The position numbers and the translations under genes are program-made. Of a stretch of DNA of 64,000 nucleotides, positions 45,721 through 58,104 are shown piece by piece. This stretch comes from Myrica gale (lineage: Eukaryota > Streptophyta > Magnoliopsida > Fagales > Myricaceae), in assembly GCA_963930655.1 (NCBI GenBank), contig OZ005615.1, positions 9,814,001-9,878,000 of the forward strand. Direction: 5' to 3'. Within the stretch, counting starts at the first letter, position 1. Each line of letters starts with the position of its first letter. The notes under the pieces are model-generated. The model was not told where the DNA came from. It saw nothing but the letters and a program-made list of their open reading frames with translations, and ran no database searches.

Positions 45721-48700
45721 CATCGGATGTGCATGTTAATTTGCTGGTTTAACCTTTGGAATGCCCCATATAATAGAGAGGGAAAGCAGAAAGTTAACGG
45801 TAGCTTCTAGCACGTACCAGCTTGTTTCCTTTGTTAAAGTTTCAATGAAAGCATGCCGTACTTGCTATATAATTAATTTCCACAAAAAAAATCACCGCAG
45901 CATTTTAGAATCATGTTATGGCTAATTAGAAGTCCAAATCCTTTTTGTACATACGTGTTGAAGGGTAGGGAAATGATTCCGTCTAAACCAGTAAACCTCA
46001 CACGCCCAGACCTCTCTAGACTCACTGTCTGGATCGTTTTCTCAACAACCAACGTTCTTCAAGGTGATACGTCATTTAACGAGGAAACATTTAATGTTAA
46101 TTAATGACGTACGTTAGATTTTGCAGGGTGGAATCTCTTTTGCAAATCCTTTTCAATGGGTTTCAGTAACTGCTGATTTTGGACAATCCCTTGTCATGAT
46201 CTTCCACTCATGAGAAGCCGAGCAATAGGTTTTGGGTAGCTCGGTTGAGCTTATACAATGGAGATTGGGTTAAACTTGACTAACACCTAAAGCTAATTTG
46301 AGCCTTAGCCTTGAGATTGGAACACACCTGAATGGCGCCGTTGGCTTTCCCTCTGTCTGTCTCTCGTCGTTAACTTTAATATTAAGTATGATTTCTTGCA
46401 GCTTAAAAGGAACTAAGAGGAAGATACGCAACAAACATTAAACCCCACTCATGTGATTGTGTATATATATAGTAAATTTTTTAGTGGTAAACCTAAAATT
46501 TTGAGCCCAATTAACTGGGGCTCAAACGAGCCCATATACTGCCAACTTATTCAAGTCGTCTTTCTTCATCCGGTTTTCTTTATTCCATCCACACTTATCG
46601 TTGAACTCAGCCATTAAATTTTCCAATGAAATTTATTCACTGATGGACAACAGAGAGTGATCCCTCCCATGCCCCACATCCCTTTTTTCCGTTGAACGTT
46701 CAAACCGGCCTCGTTTAAGTAAACAGGGTTTTGCCCTTTTGCCCATGATGTCTGGTGTGGGATCAAGACTGATATCCATCCAAATCTGCGGAGCCCATGC
46801 CCCATAGAACACACTGGTAAACCAAAAAAGCAAAGAACTCTTAAATAAACTGTAAACATGCATAGGATGAAGAGGAAGGAGCTGGAGGAGATGATATGGC
46901 ATGGGACTGTTACAACGTAAGCGACTGGTCATGAACGCGTTCCGTCAGCCTTAAATCAGCACACGTGTCGGTCAACTGCTGGGATGAAATTTGTGTCACT
47001 GCTTCCCCTTCACAACACATGGATTGGACAAGAGCCGGACGGCGCGGTGACGCGCCGTTACGAACTGTTACTGATTATAATGTTATCTTTCTATTATTAA
47101 AAAAAACCAATTGGTTCTTCCTTTTCCAAAAAAAAAACATAAAAAATCTATTACATCAGTTATTTAATTTTTATTTTAAAATGAAAGTGGGAACCGAGAA
47201 GGGAACAGAGGTACGTTACTTAACTCTTTCAACCGAACGGCGCGTGGGACCCACGCGAAGATGAGGTCACCTTTTACCCGGCCGTTACGTTCGTAGTCAC
47301 CGACTCAGACGTGGCGCTCCCACATTCGAATGGCTCTTTCTAGGGCTTTGAATGCCGGATCCTGAAGTTTTGAGCTTGATTAGCTCGCTAATGAAGCCAC
47401 TACATATAGGCAAGTACTATTAGGCACTGAAGGGAATGAGAAAATGGTCATTCTATTTTGTTCAGTACTGTATCTTGTTCTCTACACTATTTTATTACAC
47501 CTCTTTTGACAAAAAAAAGGTTATGAAATACTAAACCCACGTTATGTTTATGTATAATAATCAATCTGCACGTACTCCCCTACCCCTGAAAACATTTAAT
47601 AATAACATATTTGTATTATTTTCCTTCTGGGCAGATCAGAGCTCCTTCTTGCTAGTAGTCCAATGAGCTGATTCAAGAAAGTTACACTAACAATATCTGA
47701 GAGACCCAAATGGTTTAGTGATATGTCTAGGTATCGCACGTTAATAAAGAAAATACATAGTAGATGTTTCTTTAGGAGTCCCAAAAAGAATTTTATGTAA
47801 ACGGGGGGTGAAGTATATATATTAAAAGGGTTCTCAATTGGGAAGCGTACTGGATTGCAAGTTTTTCTTTGGAAACGTGAAAAAAAGGATCTCAAATTGG
47901 AAAGTGAGGTTCAGCTCTCTCTCCAAACAGCTTCATACTAGAAGAGGTATAGAATTAAAGATTTATATATGGTTGTCAGTGTCATCATATCGTCGTTTCT
48001 ATTAGAGGCTATATGGTCATGCTGGCCCAGCTCCTTGAGAGCCTCTCGACTGGAGTAGAGATTGCAGGATCTTTGGTTCTATTTAACGTAGTTGGTATGA
48101 ATGGTAGATCACAAGGTTTTAGTTCCCGACTTCTATACAACTCCCTGTTGCTAGACAGTGTTAGTAGTACATGTCGCAGTCAGAAGAAATTTACCTTCAC
48201 TCTATATGAAAAGGCCTCGGAATAGCCTGAAGCCTGACTTATTGAGTGGAGAACAATAATATTAGCCACTACCAAATGTGGTTATTAAGTATTATACACT
48301 TGAAAAGTTCAGTGGGCATTCATGTCCATTTCATAACCCTTTGGCTTCTCTCTGGCTTTTCATATAGAAAAGGAAAGCAGAGTCATTTTTAACGTTGAGA
48401 GGAGAGAGAGAGAGAGAGAGCGCGCGCGCGAAAAGAAGTTGGCGTCTTTTGCCCTCCACGCTGCTTAAAACACGCAGTAGCCAGCAGATATGGACAGTGC
48501 AGGTGACACGTTTCCACCTTCTAAAAATCAAATTCTTCCGTTTGCAAAGATTGGTTTTTGAGAATATACATAGCCAACGCAAACTCCAAGATACATGTCA
48601 TATGGAGAGCTAGAGAGAGAAAGCTTTAGCGAGAAACTTTAAGAGAGAGAGAGAGGAACATGAGTTTTGGTGAATAAATTCACGAGAGGAAGGGCCATAA

Positions 48701-48740
48701 AAAGAAAAAAGAAAGCAGTTGAGAACAATAACAAGAGCTT
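45721..48740. other. Upstream region of the LBD30-type gene, no gene
   Basis: No coding sequence supported. A (GA)n run followed by (GC)n is at 48399-48430. Confidence 0.5.
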
Positions 48741-48742
48741 TT

Positions 48743-48811
48743 CGCATGTTTGCTTCACGCAAGCTGCTAAATGTGGGGGTTAAGGCTTTGCTCTCTCGCG
48801 TGGCTTTAAAG
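48743..48811 (+). promoter_or_regulatory. Shared LBD promoter module, LBD30-type copy, with TERE
   Basis: CGCATG leads into the same 22-bp block (48747-48768) found upstream of the LBD31-type gene. After 30 bp comes CGTGGCTTTAAAG (48799-48811), whose complement contains CTTTAAAGCCA, a perfect TERE. It ends 256 bp before the ATG. TATATC-type sequences at 48820-48835 may act as the TATA box. Confidence 0.75.
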
Positions 48812-48896
48812 ACTTCTTCTATATCCTTTTATATCTACCATTAAAAAACAAACCAAAAATCCACACCCACCAAACCCTAAAACACCATCTCGTCGT

Positions 48897-48934
48897 CGTC
48901 TTCTTCTTCTTCTTCTTCTTCTTCTTCTTCTTCT
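48897..48934. repeat. (TTC)n leader microsatellite
   Basis: About 12 TTC units in the presumed leader of the LBD30-type gene, preceded by (GTC)n. Confidence 0.9.
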
Positions 48935-49066
48935 GCTTCCCTTCCCTTTTCTGAGTTCTGCGCCACTAACCCTAATTATGTGATAAGAATTACATTATAT
49001 ACCCTCTCCCCTCCCCCCAAAGAAAGAGCGAAACAGAAAGAGAAGAAATCCCTTAAAAAGAAACAA

Positions 49067-52000
49067 ATGAGTGCCAACCCAACTAGTAGTGGTGGAAGTG
49101 GTGGTGGAAGCAGCGGTAGCGGTTGTGGTGGTGGAGGACCATGCGGTGCGTGCAAATTTTTGCGGAGGAAGTGTGTGCCCGGGTGTATATTCGCGCCTTA
49201 CTTTGACTCGGAGCAAGGGGCAGCCCATTTCGCAGCTGTCCACAAGGTGTTTGGGGCTAGCAATGTATCGAAGCTTCTTTTGCACATCCCGGTCCATAAA
49301 CGGCTGGATGCGGTGGTAACAATATGTTACGAGGCGCAGGCTCGGCTCAGGGATCCTGTATACGGCTGTGTTGCTCACATCTTTGCTCTTCAACAGCAGG
49401 TACAGGCTCTCTTCTCATCTTGATGACAATTTTTCTTTCTCTTTTGCTTTTATGGTCTTATTATATTGGCACAAGCTTATTTCAAGTAAATTCTTGAAGA
49501 GCATGTGGCTTACTCTGGGAAATTTCCGGTTTTTAGTATTCCTTTCCAGTTCACGCATTCATCTTTTAGCTCGAAAGACAGAACATTCAGAAAAGTGCAT
49601 CGAGATATATCGAAAGAACTTTCTATCAACTGACCAAAAACTCATAAACCATCTTTTTCCGGAATTGTTAAATTCTTTATAGGTCAATCATTTTCCGTAT
49701 GATCAGTACTTAATTAATACTGTACCAACATTATTATCTTGGTTTTTCCTGGTCAATCCAAAGTAAGAGATCAAACAAAACAGAGATGGAAACCAAAACA
49801 CCCGTTACACCGAACCGTGTTGCTTCTTGCTTTTGCAACGTAGGGTAGCAACGCCAGGTACAACGGAGAGGTGTCAAACAAAGGATGGGGAGCTTTCAGT
49901 GGCCTTAATGAGAAACAAACAAGTCATAACAACTTTAGGCCGTCTAGAGACTTAAAAAGAAACCCTGGGAAAAGTATAGGACAAGCTGGGGTGTACTGCT
50001 CAGAAAGCATTTTGTGTGCTTTACTGAAATCAAGAAAGTCTTCTATTTTATGGGGTCGGCGTTTAGGATAGGCGTGCCATAGCCCAAAGCAATAAGCATG
50101 TACTATATATTTCCCTGTGCAAATTATGGGTTTGCTGTTATTAAGGAAATGGTCGGATCTTTGCTTCTTGGAGTTAGACTTCTAGCGGGGGATGAGACTC
50201 ATTTCCTATATACTCCCCAAGTACAGTCGGTGGGGCTTCCCCAACAGACCACCGTGTATAATGTGGCCTCTTCCATATATTTCATTTATTAAAAATAAAG
50301 GTACTAACTCTCATGTCCAAGTTGAGGTATATATATATAATGGCACAATAAAAAATAAAGGATGGTGGTCGAAACATTTTCTAATTTGAATTCATTTATT
50401 TTGGCATTAATAATTTCTTGAAAAGAAAGTGATTAATTAGCTTTTGTCTTTTTCCTTCCATCCAACTTTTGAGATCATTTTCCATTAACTATCCAAACCT
50501 TTTCTGTATCCAAAATTAATGAAAATAGAGTAAAAATATTTGGTCCTAATTATAATGATCTGAAATCTCCTGTAAAATTCCTTCTAACTCAGGGCGAGGA
50601 AAAGGTAGGGTTCAGTACATTTAGAGGGTAGTAATCCCAAGAAAACAACCACACGGGTAAATTAATGTTTGTAGTTTTTTTTTTTGGCAAATGTCATCTT
50701 TGTAGACATCTCTAAGGTTTAGAATATAAGCTAATATAGTCCTCAACGCACGTGCACATAAAACTAGTCCAATACCATATAACCTATGAGTCACAGTAGT
50801 ACTAGATCCAAGAGCAACTACTAGCATCCGCTTTGCCTCTCCCAAGAACAATATATAATGCACACGAAATTAACTTCGTTATTGGTCGATCACTATCCCT
50901 TCGTCAATAGAAACCTTTATTTGTTCGCAACCCCCACGTTCGATCCACTTCGCATATTTCAAGTACCATTTTATTATAGACAAAGAAATGAAGCCCCCCA
51001 TTGTATTTCTAAATCAACTATATTGGAATTTAAGGATGGAAAAAAACACTTTTTGCTCCACTATTATTTGAATTTTAACACTTTGCACTCATCATCACCG
51101 TTAATTTGGACGGAAATTACTATTTTAATTCAATGAAATAGTGACTTTGCCCCCATACAAAATATTTGTTATTTCACTAGATAAAAACTGCAATTTTCGT
51201 CCAAAATAATGGTGAGAGAGGTACAAAATGTGAACAATTGATAGTTGAAATGAGAATGGAAGGAAATCGGTAACCTGGGATACAAACTGTCACATGTTGC
51301 TTGATTGAAGCAATTCTACTTGGGAAGTTGGTTTCTGCTGCATCCATTAGGCTTGCATTAGTATAAATTAAGCATGCGAGATTGTGCTCACAGTGGCTTG
51401 TCAAAAGAGCAAAGTGTTCAGCTGCGGATCACATTATGATAAAGAGATCAAAAGAAGCAATATTATATACGCAACGTGTCTCCATGTCGGTCAGCCCCTA
51501 ATATATATGAACGAGCATGTTTTTTACCTAGATTTCATGCATGGTTGCAGTCTTTTGTACAACGAGGCATGGCCCTGATGCAGGTGCAAGAATTCATGTA
51601 GTCATTTCGTACCTCTTCTTTTCTCGTGAAAAGGAGCATAGTATGAATTTAGTATTAATGCCACAGTTATTATCGTACCTTTTTGTTGAATTGTTTAAGC
51701 AGGTGGTCAATTTACAAGCAGAACTCTCATACTTACAAGCTCACCTTGCAACACTGGAGCTACCATCACCGCCACCCCCTCCGGCACATCCAGCAATGAT
51801 AATGCCGCCACCTCTCTCTATCGCAGACCTCCCTTCAGCCTCCTCCATGCCAGTCGCATACGATTTATCGTCACTCTTCGATCCCATGGTACAGCCCCCA
51901 TGGGTCATGCAGCAGCGGCCCATTGATCCACGTCAGTTAGGAGGCAGTGGTTCTGGTGGCGACCTCCAAGCATTGGCTCATGAGCTCCTCCAACGTCACG

Positions 52001-52071
52001 GGCCTCCTCCGCCACCGCCCGGGTCAGTGCCGTGCTCCACTGCTTCACTATCCCCATCTCTCTCCAAATGA
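49067..52071 (+). CDS. LBD30: LOB-domain protein, LBD30/LBD18-like
   Basis: Exon 1 is 49067-49399 (111 codons) and exon 2 is 51703-52071; GT-AG and phase 0 give 233 aa. An in-frame ATG exists at 48980, but the one at 49067 follows AAACAA and gives the usual Gly/Ser-rich N-terminus. The LOB domain has C26-x2-C29-x6-C36-x3-C40, the block '[20 protein letters not shown]', '[19 protein letters not shown]' and the coil '[20 protein letters not shown]'. The C-terminus ('[10 protein letters not shown]', '[12 protein letters not shown]', '[11 protein letters not shown]') matches the LBD18/LBD30 group, which acts in lateral-root and xylem-vessel development. Its neighbour is LBD31-like, so LBD30 is preferred over LBD18. 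The promoter carries a TERE. The 2.3-kb intron contains decayed MITE sequence near 51010-51235. Confidence 0.92.
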
Positions 52072-53906
52072 GACTGACTTTGTTGACAAGCACTTACCCT
52101 TGGCTTCATACGTGCGCGCTAATCAAATGCTAGGATGAGAGCTTCATTTTCATGTTTAATGAGGCAAGTAATTTTAGTAACTGAGCTATAATCCCTTTTG
52201 TTTTACTACTATAGAAATTCAAATTAGTTTATTCATGTACTCTCGCATTTTGTTCTATTTCTATAATTACTTGAAAAATTAAGTTCGCCAATAGTCCTCA
52301 TCAAAGTCCATTAACTTATACTTTAGATTACACTGCCACATACTTATTACTAATCGGTACCGGGTTTATTTTCTGACTTGAGTTATGAGAATAATAAATT
52401 TAAAGCCGTCCATCTTTTGGTGATTTTCCTTAACTTTCTTAAGGAAAAATTATGAAGGGAAGAGTGTTCCTTCAACTCATTTGGGACTGCATGGCAAGTA
52501 GAGTCTGATGTCCCTAACTCGGTGACTGACGGTGTACAGTGCACTGGTAAAAAAGGAGGTTTTAAGCAAAAGGAATATAAGGGAAGGACCGGGAAATATC
52601 CTTGTACCGCAGGTCCCGTACAATTAAATTTTACTTCGTGGGACATGTTGAGAGGTCTTCTGTGATGTCTCCTTTGTCATTCGAAATGAGGTGAGTGTGA
52701 CTAGCTAGAAAAATACAATAATGTCAGTCTGCCTCCTTGGGTTTCTTAGCTTTGTACTCTGTTATAGAGATCTTTTAACTAGATTGCGGGGCAGCCTGAT
52801 GCAGTATGCAAAAGGAATGTGCTCCGGTCTCTCTCTTTCGACTTTCTTCTTTTTTTCACCGTCTGTTCCGGGCAGTTGTCCATTTAGGGTTTCACTTGTC
52901 TTCTTTCAAGCGATCCACATTGAGCACCTAGATTCAGAACCATAGAAATACCCAAGCCCAAATCCAATGAGCTCACGATAACCATAGAAGAAACCTGCTA
53001 GAGCAGGCTGTGAACCTTTTCTTCCCTTCGACTTCGAGGCATAGGAAAGACAGACGAGAAAAGAGAACAACTTAAACAAGGAGATGATTCTTTAGTACCC
53101 AATTATTTCAGCAGCTTCATGGTAGGCTTTTGGACGTTAGGTCCAGAGTTAATGCAAGTGCTGAGCTCAACGCCTCAACCCAGTGGGGGAGACTGGCATC
53201 CAAACCCATGGACCCAAATTTCAGTTCTCCCTTTTGTATGGATACTATTGTCGTTATTTGGGGATAATAATGTTCTCTGAGCGTTTATTTGTCACGTCCT
53301 CGTGAAGAAAGCTGATTTACTTTTAACTTTCCAAATAAATAAACGGTGAAAAGTGACTCTGACACCTTTTAAATAAGGATCTAAGCTTCACAATGAATCG
53401 TCTTAAAATAAAATTTAATTGTAAAAAGCATACTACATAACACATTTATAACACACCTAATACGAATTTGATAATTAAATTTATTTTATAAGCGCAAATT
53501 AATAAAATTTAATAATTTGAGTAAGTCGTGGGAATCATGATCCACTTTCAAAGCAATAATTATCTATTTCACATTTCACGAATGGTCAAATGCCAAGGGT
53601 GAGGAAGATGTCGTAGCTCGATCGTAAGATCCAAGTCAAGGACCCCACCGATTATCAAATCTGTCTCTTTGTCTTAGCTCTAACAGATTCCACAGGCACC
53701 AGAAAACCCAAAATTCTGTATTGATCGCTTCATTTAGAGGATGATAGCCTACATATTCTACTAAAATATTGCAGCCAAGATGACGATGGAAGGAAACAAG
53801 ACCTCCTAATCTTGCCACTTCAACATCTTTTGGTAACTGAGAGAAGCACAGGTACGAGATACCATTGACATGGCTAGAAAGATTGGAATCTAGGAAGAGG
53901 GAACTT
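52072..53906. other. Spacer between the LBD30-type gene and the PPR remnant
   Basis: 3' flank of the LBD30-type gene, then no recognised gene. A minus-strand ORF at 53636-53929 overlaps the end of the PPR remnant; it has no domain and is probably 3' flank. Confidence 0.5.
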
Positions 53907-54998
53907 TCAATTGGATACACCTGCAGCATATTCTCTCAAGATGAGATCTACTTATTCTACTACCCCCAGTCTCCGGAACCACCTAGCCACTATTTCTGAA
54001 GCTTCTTTCCCAATCATACTGCCATCTCTCTCTAAATCTTCCAGAAACTCCAATGCATTGCTGAGCTTGTTCTCCTTTTCGTGACGTAACAAGCCTCGCC
54101 AAGTGAGGTAGACCTCATCTAAGTCATCAGTTGCAGCACATGAAAATTGTCTTTCAATGGATAGGTTTGATGCACATCCCTTTTCTAGAGAACTCTATTG
54201 AAGCACAAAGAATTTGATCAGAACAAACCAGAAGGCTTTTAGAGGCCCCTACTGGATTCAGGGAAGAACCTCAGGAGAAGGATCAGCTCTCTCTCTCTCT
54301 CTCTCTATGATATCCATAAATATTTCCATAGTATTGTCTCCCTATATATTCTTCAACTTATATACACAGAACAAGTCAGTCAACAACATCAATAAACACA
54401 CTAAACAATACAAGTATGCAGGTAAATTTCATAGCAAATATATTGACATCACCAAGTCCTAGTCATCTTTGCATCAATGAAATGAATGAATACCTGATAA
54501 CGAAGTTAAAAAAGTGAGAAGTACCTCGAGATAAAGGGGATGATTCATTGTCTTCAATTCTTTTAGAACCATAAGCCAGTCAGCTCTCTGGGGCTTCATA
54601 TTCCTCACCCAAACTGCCAACAAATCACATAAATTTCCTTTGTGAGGAGAGAAGCAGATAACCTGCCTCGTGAGGGCCTTACATCGTTGGGTCATCTTAG
54701 GTGGGAGTTGAGCTATGGCTTCTTTTTGGGCTTCTGTGATGTCGCGTCTTATCTCTATCCAAGTAAATCTTGGATTCTCTACTTCGATTTCTGTTTTTTC
54801 TCTCGGTTCCACATAGGGAGAAGCCTGTTGACATTGGAGTTTACCAGCGACAAGAGTTCCCGGGGTTTGAAAAATTGAGTTTCGCAATGGCAAGTAAACG
54901 ATTTTCCTTTTGATGTGGGAAAGTTGGGTAGGGATAAACGAGCATGTTACAAGCATAGGTACCCATGCCCAAGGTGAGATATCGAAATGCAGAAACAT
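53907..54998 (-). pseudogene. PPR gene remnant (At1g01970-like), central repeats missing
   Basis: Exon 1 is 54998-54525 (158 codons, intact GT donor) and includes 'PRFTWIEIRRDITEAQKEAI', 'LPPKMTQRCKALTRQVICFS' and 'KPQRADWLMVLKELKTMNHP', which I recognise as the N-terminal region of the pentatricopeptide protein of the At1g01970 type. The C-terminal region follows only ~300 bp later ('KENKLSNALEFLEDLERDGS', 'KEASEIVARWFRRLGVVE'), then a TAA at 53952-53954 where relatives have Glu, followed by 'VDLILREYAAG'. The ~200 residues carrying the PPR repeats are absent between them. The gene therefore looks internally deleted and has a premature stop. Its position next to BIG3 matches the Arabidopsis arrangement. 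PPR proteins bind RNA in organelles; this copy should not. Confidence 0.75.
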
Positions 54999-56258
54999 AT
55001 AACAGCAATTGGGTTATTTTGGAAACTGAATTGGGCCAATCCCTCAATTAGCAACTATAGCCAACACTCTTAACACACATAAACCCAAGAAAATACATGA
55101 AGGGTATGGAAGAAGCAGATGACAATTGATATTAGCGAATCGGGAAATGCCATACAACAGCATGAATGAACCAAAGACGTGAATTTGTGAATAAATGAAG
55201 AGATCAATAATGCTAAACGGAAACAGAAGGAAAGTGTATAGCTCACTAAATGTAAAAAGATACTGAAGAGAGGGGAGGGGATTTGCCAGGACTTCTATTA
55301 GCCAGAGAAGTTAAAGAAGAGGAATATGTTGAACACTGTCCTATCTATTCGTGTATTTAGATCTTACCCAGATGAACAATTGGAGATTTCAGACAGCTAC
55401 TGAAGTACGACGAAAACAGACCTGCCGTTTCTGTCGTTTGGCAGTGGAAGGTAGAAGAAAAGATTGTGGGGGGTGAGAGAGAACACTGTTCGATGAGCGG
55501 ATGTTCGTGTTTTTACTTTTTATCCACTAGGTGGGCCGTGGGGGAAGGACGCCTTTCCCAAGCTGGGTTCTAACTTGGCCCATATGCGTGACTGAATCGG
55601 AATGGAGCTTTGGAGCAGTCTAAAACACTTCTTGGCCCATCCAGATGAGACGCTTAGTCAACTCAACCCAATAGGATGTTTCTAGTCTGTCTGATCGGGA
55701 GAGAAAGGTTTCAATCTTAACTTATGGTCTGTGTAACAAAATTGTACCCATCTAAAATTTTATTATCATTACAAAAAATTTTCTTTCCTCACTTTTTCAT
55801 CAATTTTCATACATTTTTTCACTTTTTACCAATTTTTCACTCTCTTTTCTCACTTTTTCATCAACCCCAATACCTAAAATTTTAACCACCCTAAAATTTT
55901 ATTTCTCAAACACAGAATAATGTTATAAATGCATTAATAAATTTTATCAGGAACTCGTATTACACTAAATTTATTAATATATTGACAATATCACAATAGG
56001 ACTTATTAAGACTAAAGTTTTAAGACCCAAGATGATTCCAAATCTTATAACAAATGTTACTGTTGAAAGACACAATTTTAAAGTTTTAATTTTTGGTAGG
56101 CCATCGTGATTTTTTATTTTGAGCTTTTGATAAGTAGGCCCATGATGACTATTTAAAAAGCTATAAATCTTAACCTGAATGGGGATCAAATAATGGAGTT
56201 GACAGGACCTCTTGTGCCTTATCGGACTTTCCATGGTATCAATCCTACATGAAACCTT

Positions 56259-56488
56259 GGATATGTTCGTTTTCACACTTTTTTTCAAAATTCTAAGTAT
56301 ATTTACAAAACTACCATCGAACATATTCAGAATTCAAACACAAATACCAATAAAATACTATTTTTTTATTAAACAATTATATCAAATTATTTCTCTCTCT
56401 ACTTTATACAAATACCAATAAAATACTATTCAACATAAATATTCACATTCTCTAAAATCCTACATTTTTACTCCGAACGAACGTAACC
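56259..56488. mobile_element. MITE family B, copy 2
   Basis: Shares ~85% identity with 1053-1357 along most of its length, with ends GGATATGTTCGTT and GAACGAACGTAACC. It is shorter than copy 1 by internal deletion. Confidence 0.6.
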
Positions 56489-56918
56489 TTGGAATGGACG
56501 ATTGCCCGATTCTCCTCACTGTAATGGTTTATTGTGACCACGGTTAATAATAATACATCTTAGACTGTACACCTTTATATTTTGAAGAATAGAATGTGTG
56601 CAATCATGAAGCGTGAAAAAGGCATCATGTACTGTTCTTGAATAGTTTAAATAATAAAATATATTTTATAAAATAAATAGTACATTCACAAAGTAATAAT
56701 TCCAAATTAAGAATTTATTGAATGATAAAAACTCATTATATCCATCATTGGATTGCCTTTGTGATTAGAATGAATTAGGAAAATTGTAGATAAAGCATCC
56801 TAAGTTTGATTTACTAAGAAAATAGTATATCCTCTTTCCATACCGGAAAAGATAAAAAAACTAATTCTATAATATAAGTACATCTCAGTTCCTGTTGTGT
56901 TATTCTAACTTAAATTTT

Positions 56919-57152
56919 AAGGATAAATGTAAAATTGGTCCCTATGTTATAGTAAAAAATCGATTTAGTCTTTGTGATATGAAAAACATCAATTTAGTTC
57001 ATGTGATTTCAGAAAGTAATAAAATCAGTCCCTAATGGAGAACCAATAACAAACGAAAATAGAATCATATGGACTAAATCGATGATTTTCATATCACAGG
57101 AACTAAAACGATTTTTGAGTATAGCATAAAGACTGATTTTACATTTATCCCT
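56919..57152. mobile_element. Foldback MITE family A, copy 2
   Basis: Second copy of the element at 600-829, ~85% identical, with clearer ends (AAGGATAAATG ... CATTTATCCCT) and AATTT on both sides as a minimal duplication. Confidence 0.75.
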
Positions 57153-58104
57153 AAATTTCATGGTTCGTCGTCTTTCTTGCATTGCATCCCCGTCTCCCTC
57201 CCACATTTGTTGCAAGAACACCCGCCACCAATCGAGCCTGCACCGATACAAGGCGCGTGACAGAATAATTCTTAACGTGACAAACCGCTACAGTTATCCC
57301 AGTTAGCACCAAACCAAACGCTGCGAAATGCAAAATTTCGTTTCACATTCTGCTATTCCCTGCAAGTTTGCTGCACTGTGTGACTTGTCGCTCTCGCAGA
57401 GCCGAGGAAGAGGAAGACCTTTCACATTCCTTCCTAATTTCGTCGATGAGTTCGCAAGTTTTCTTGAAATTTAAGTTCCAAGTTACCAGCCTTATTTAAC
57501 TGTTGATCGGAGAGAATCAGAAATCCTCTTCCGATCGACAGCTAATATAATCTTTACATTCTCACTATATGTCCAAGCTCATCAGTAAAGAATACAAGGG
57601 TATTAAAGTCATTTGGTAGTATAACTTGGAATTCGATAAAAAAAAAAAAATTGTCCATGAATTTATGTGTTCGAGGGAGTTAAAATTTTGTAATATTAGA
57701 ATCGATAGAAAGGAAGAGATGAATTAAATAAATTTTTTATAATAAAAAATAATAATTTAATGAAGAAAATAAATTATATTATTAATTAAAAATTTAACCT
57801 TTCAAATTTTAATAAACAAGCCTCAATCACTCTTCTTCTTGCTAGCGGAAGCTCTCAAACTGTACCCTCCCAGACTCGCTCATTTGTCTTTTTCTTTGGG
57901 TCTCTTTGTATAATTTGATGCAGCTGAAACCGTCGCATCTACTAAGCTCGTCGCCGACTCAGTGAATCGAGTCGCCACCGTTACTCTCAGAGCCAAAATA
58001 ATTCCCTTACGGAACTTCGAGGAGGGAAAAGCCCTGGCATTTCCTACGACCTACTGGACTCAGATCTGACTCACTGAGTCGTCCCGCAATCACCAAACTC
58101 GGGA

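Larger units (their letters stand above)
54999..58104. other. Region between the divergent PPR remnant and BIG3
   Basis: Contains the upstream sequences of both genes and two or three MITEs: 55735-55912 with TCTGTGT/ACACAGA ends, 56259-56488 and 56919-57152. No other gene is supported. The BIG3 leader is about 57850-58104. Confidence 0.55.

Noticed and set aside
46614-46932. Minus-strand ORFs of 81 and 99 aa
   Set aside because: No domain, no promoter signal and no splice partners; probably chance frames in the LBD30-type upstream region.
49871-50292. Small ORFs in the LBD30-type intron
   Set aside because: No recognisable protein; they lie in intron sequence between two well-defined exons.
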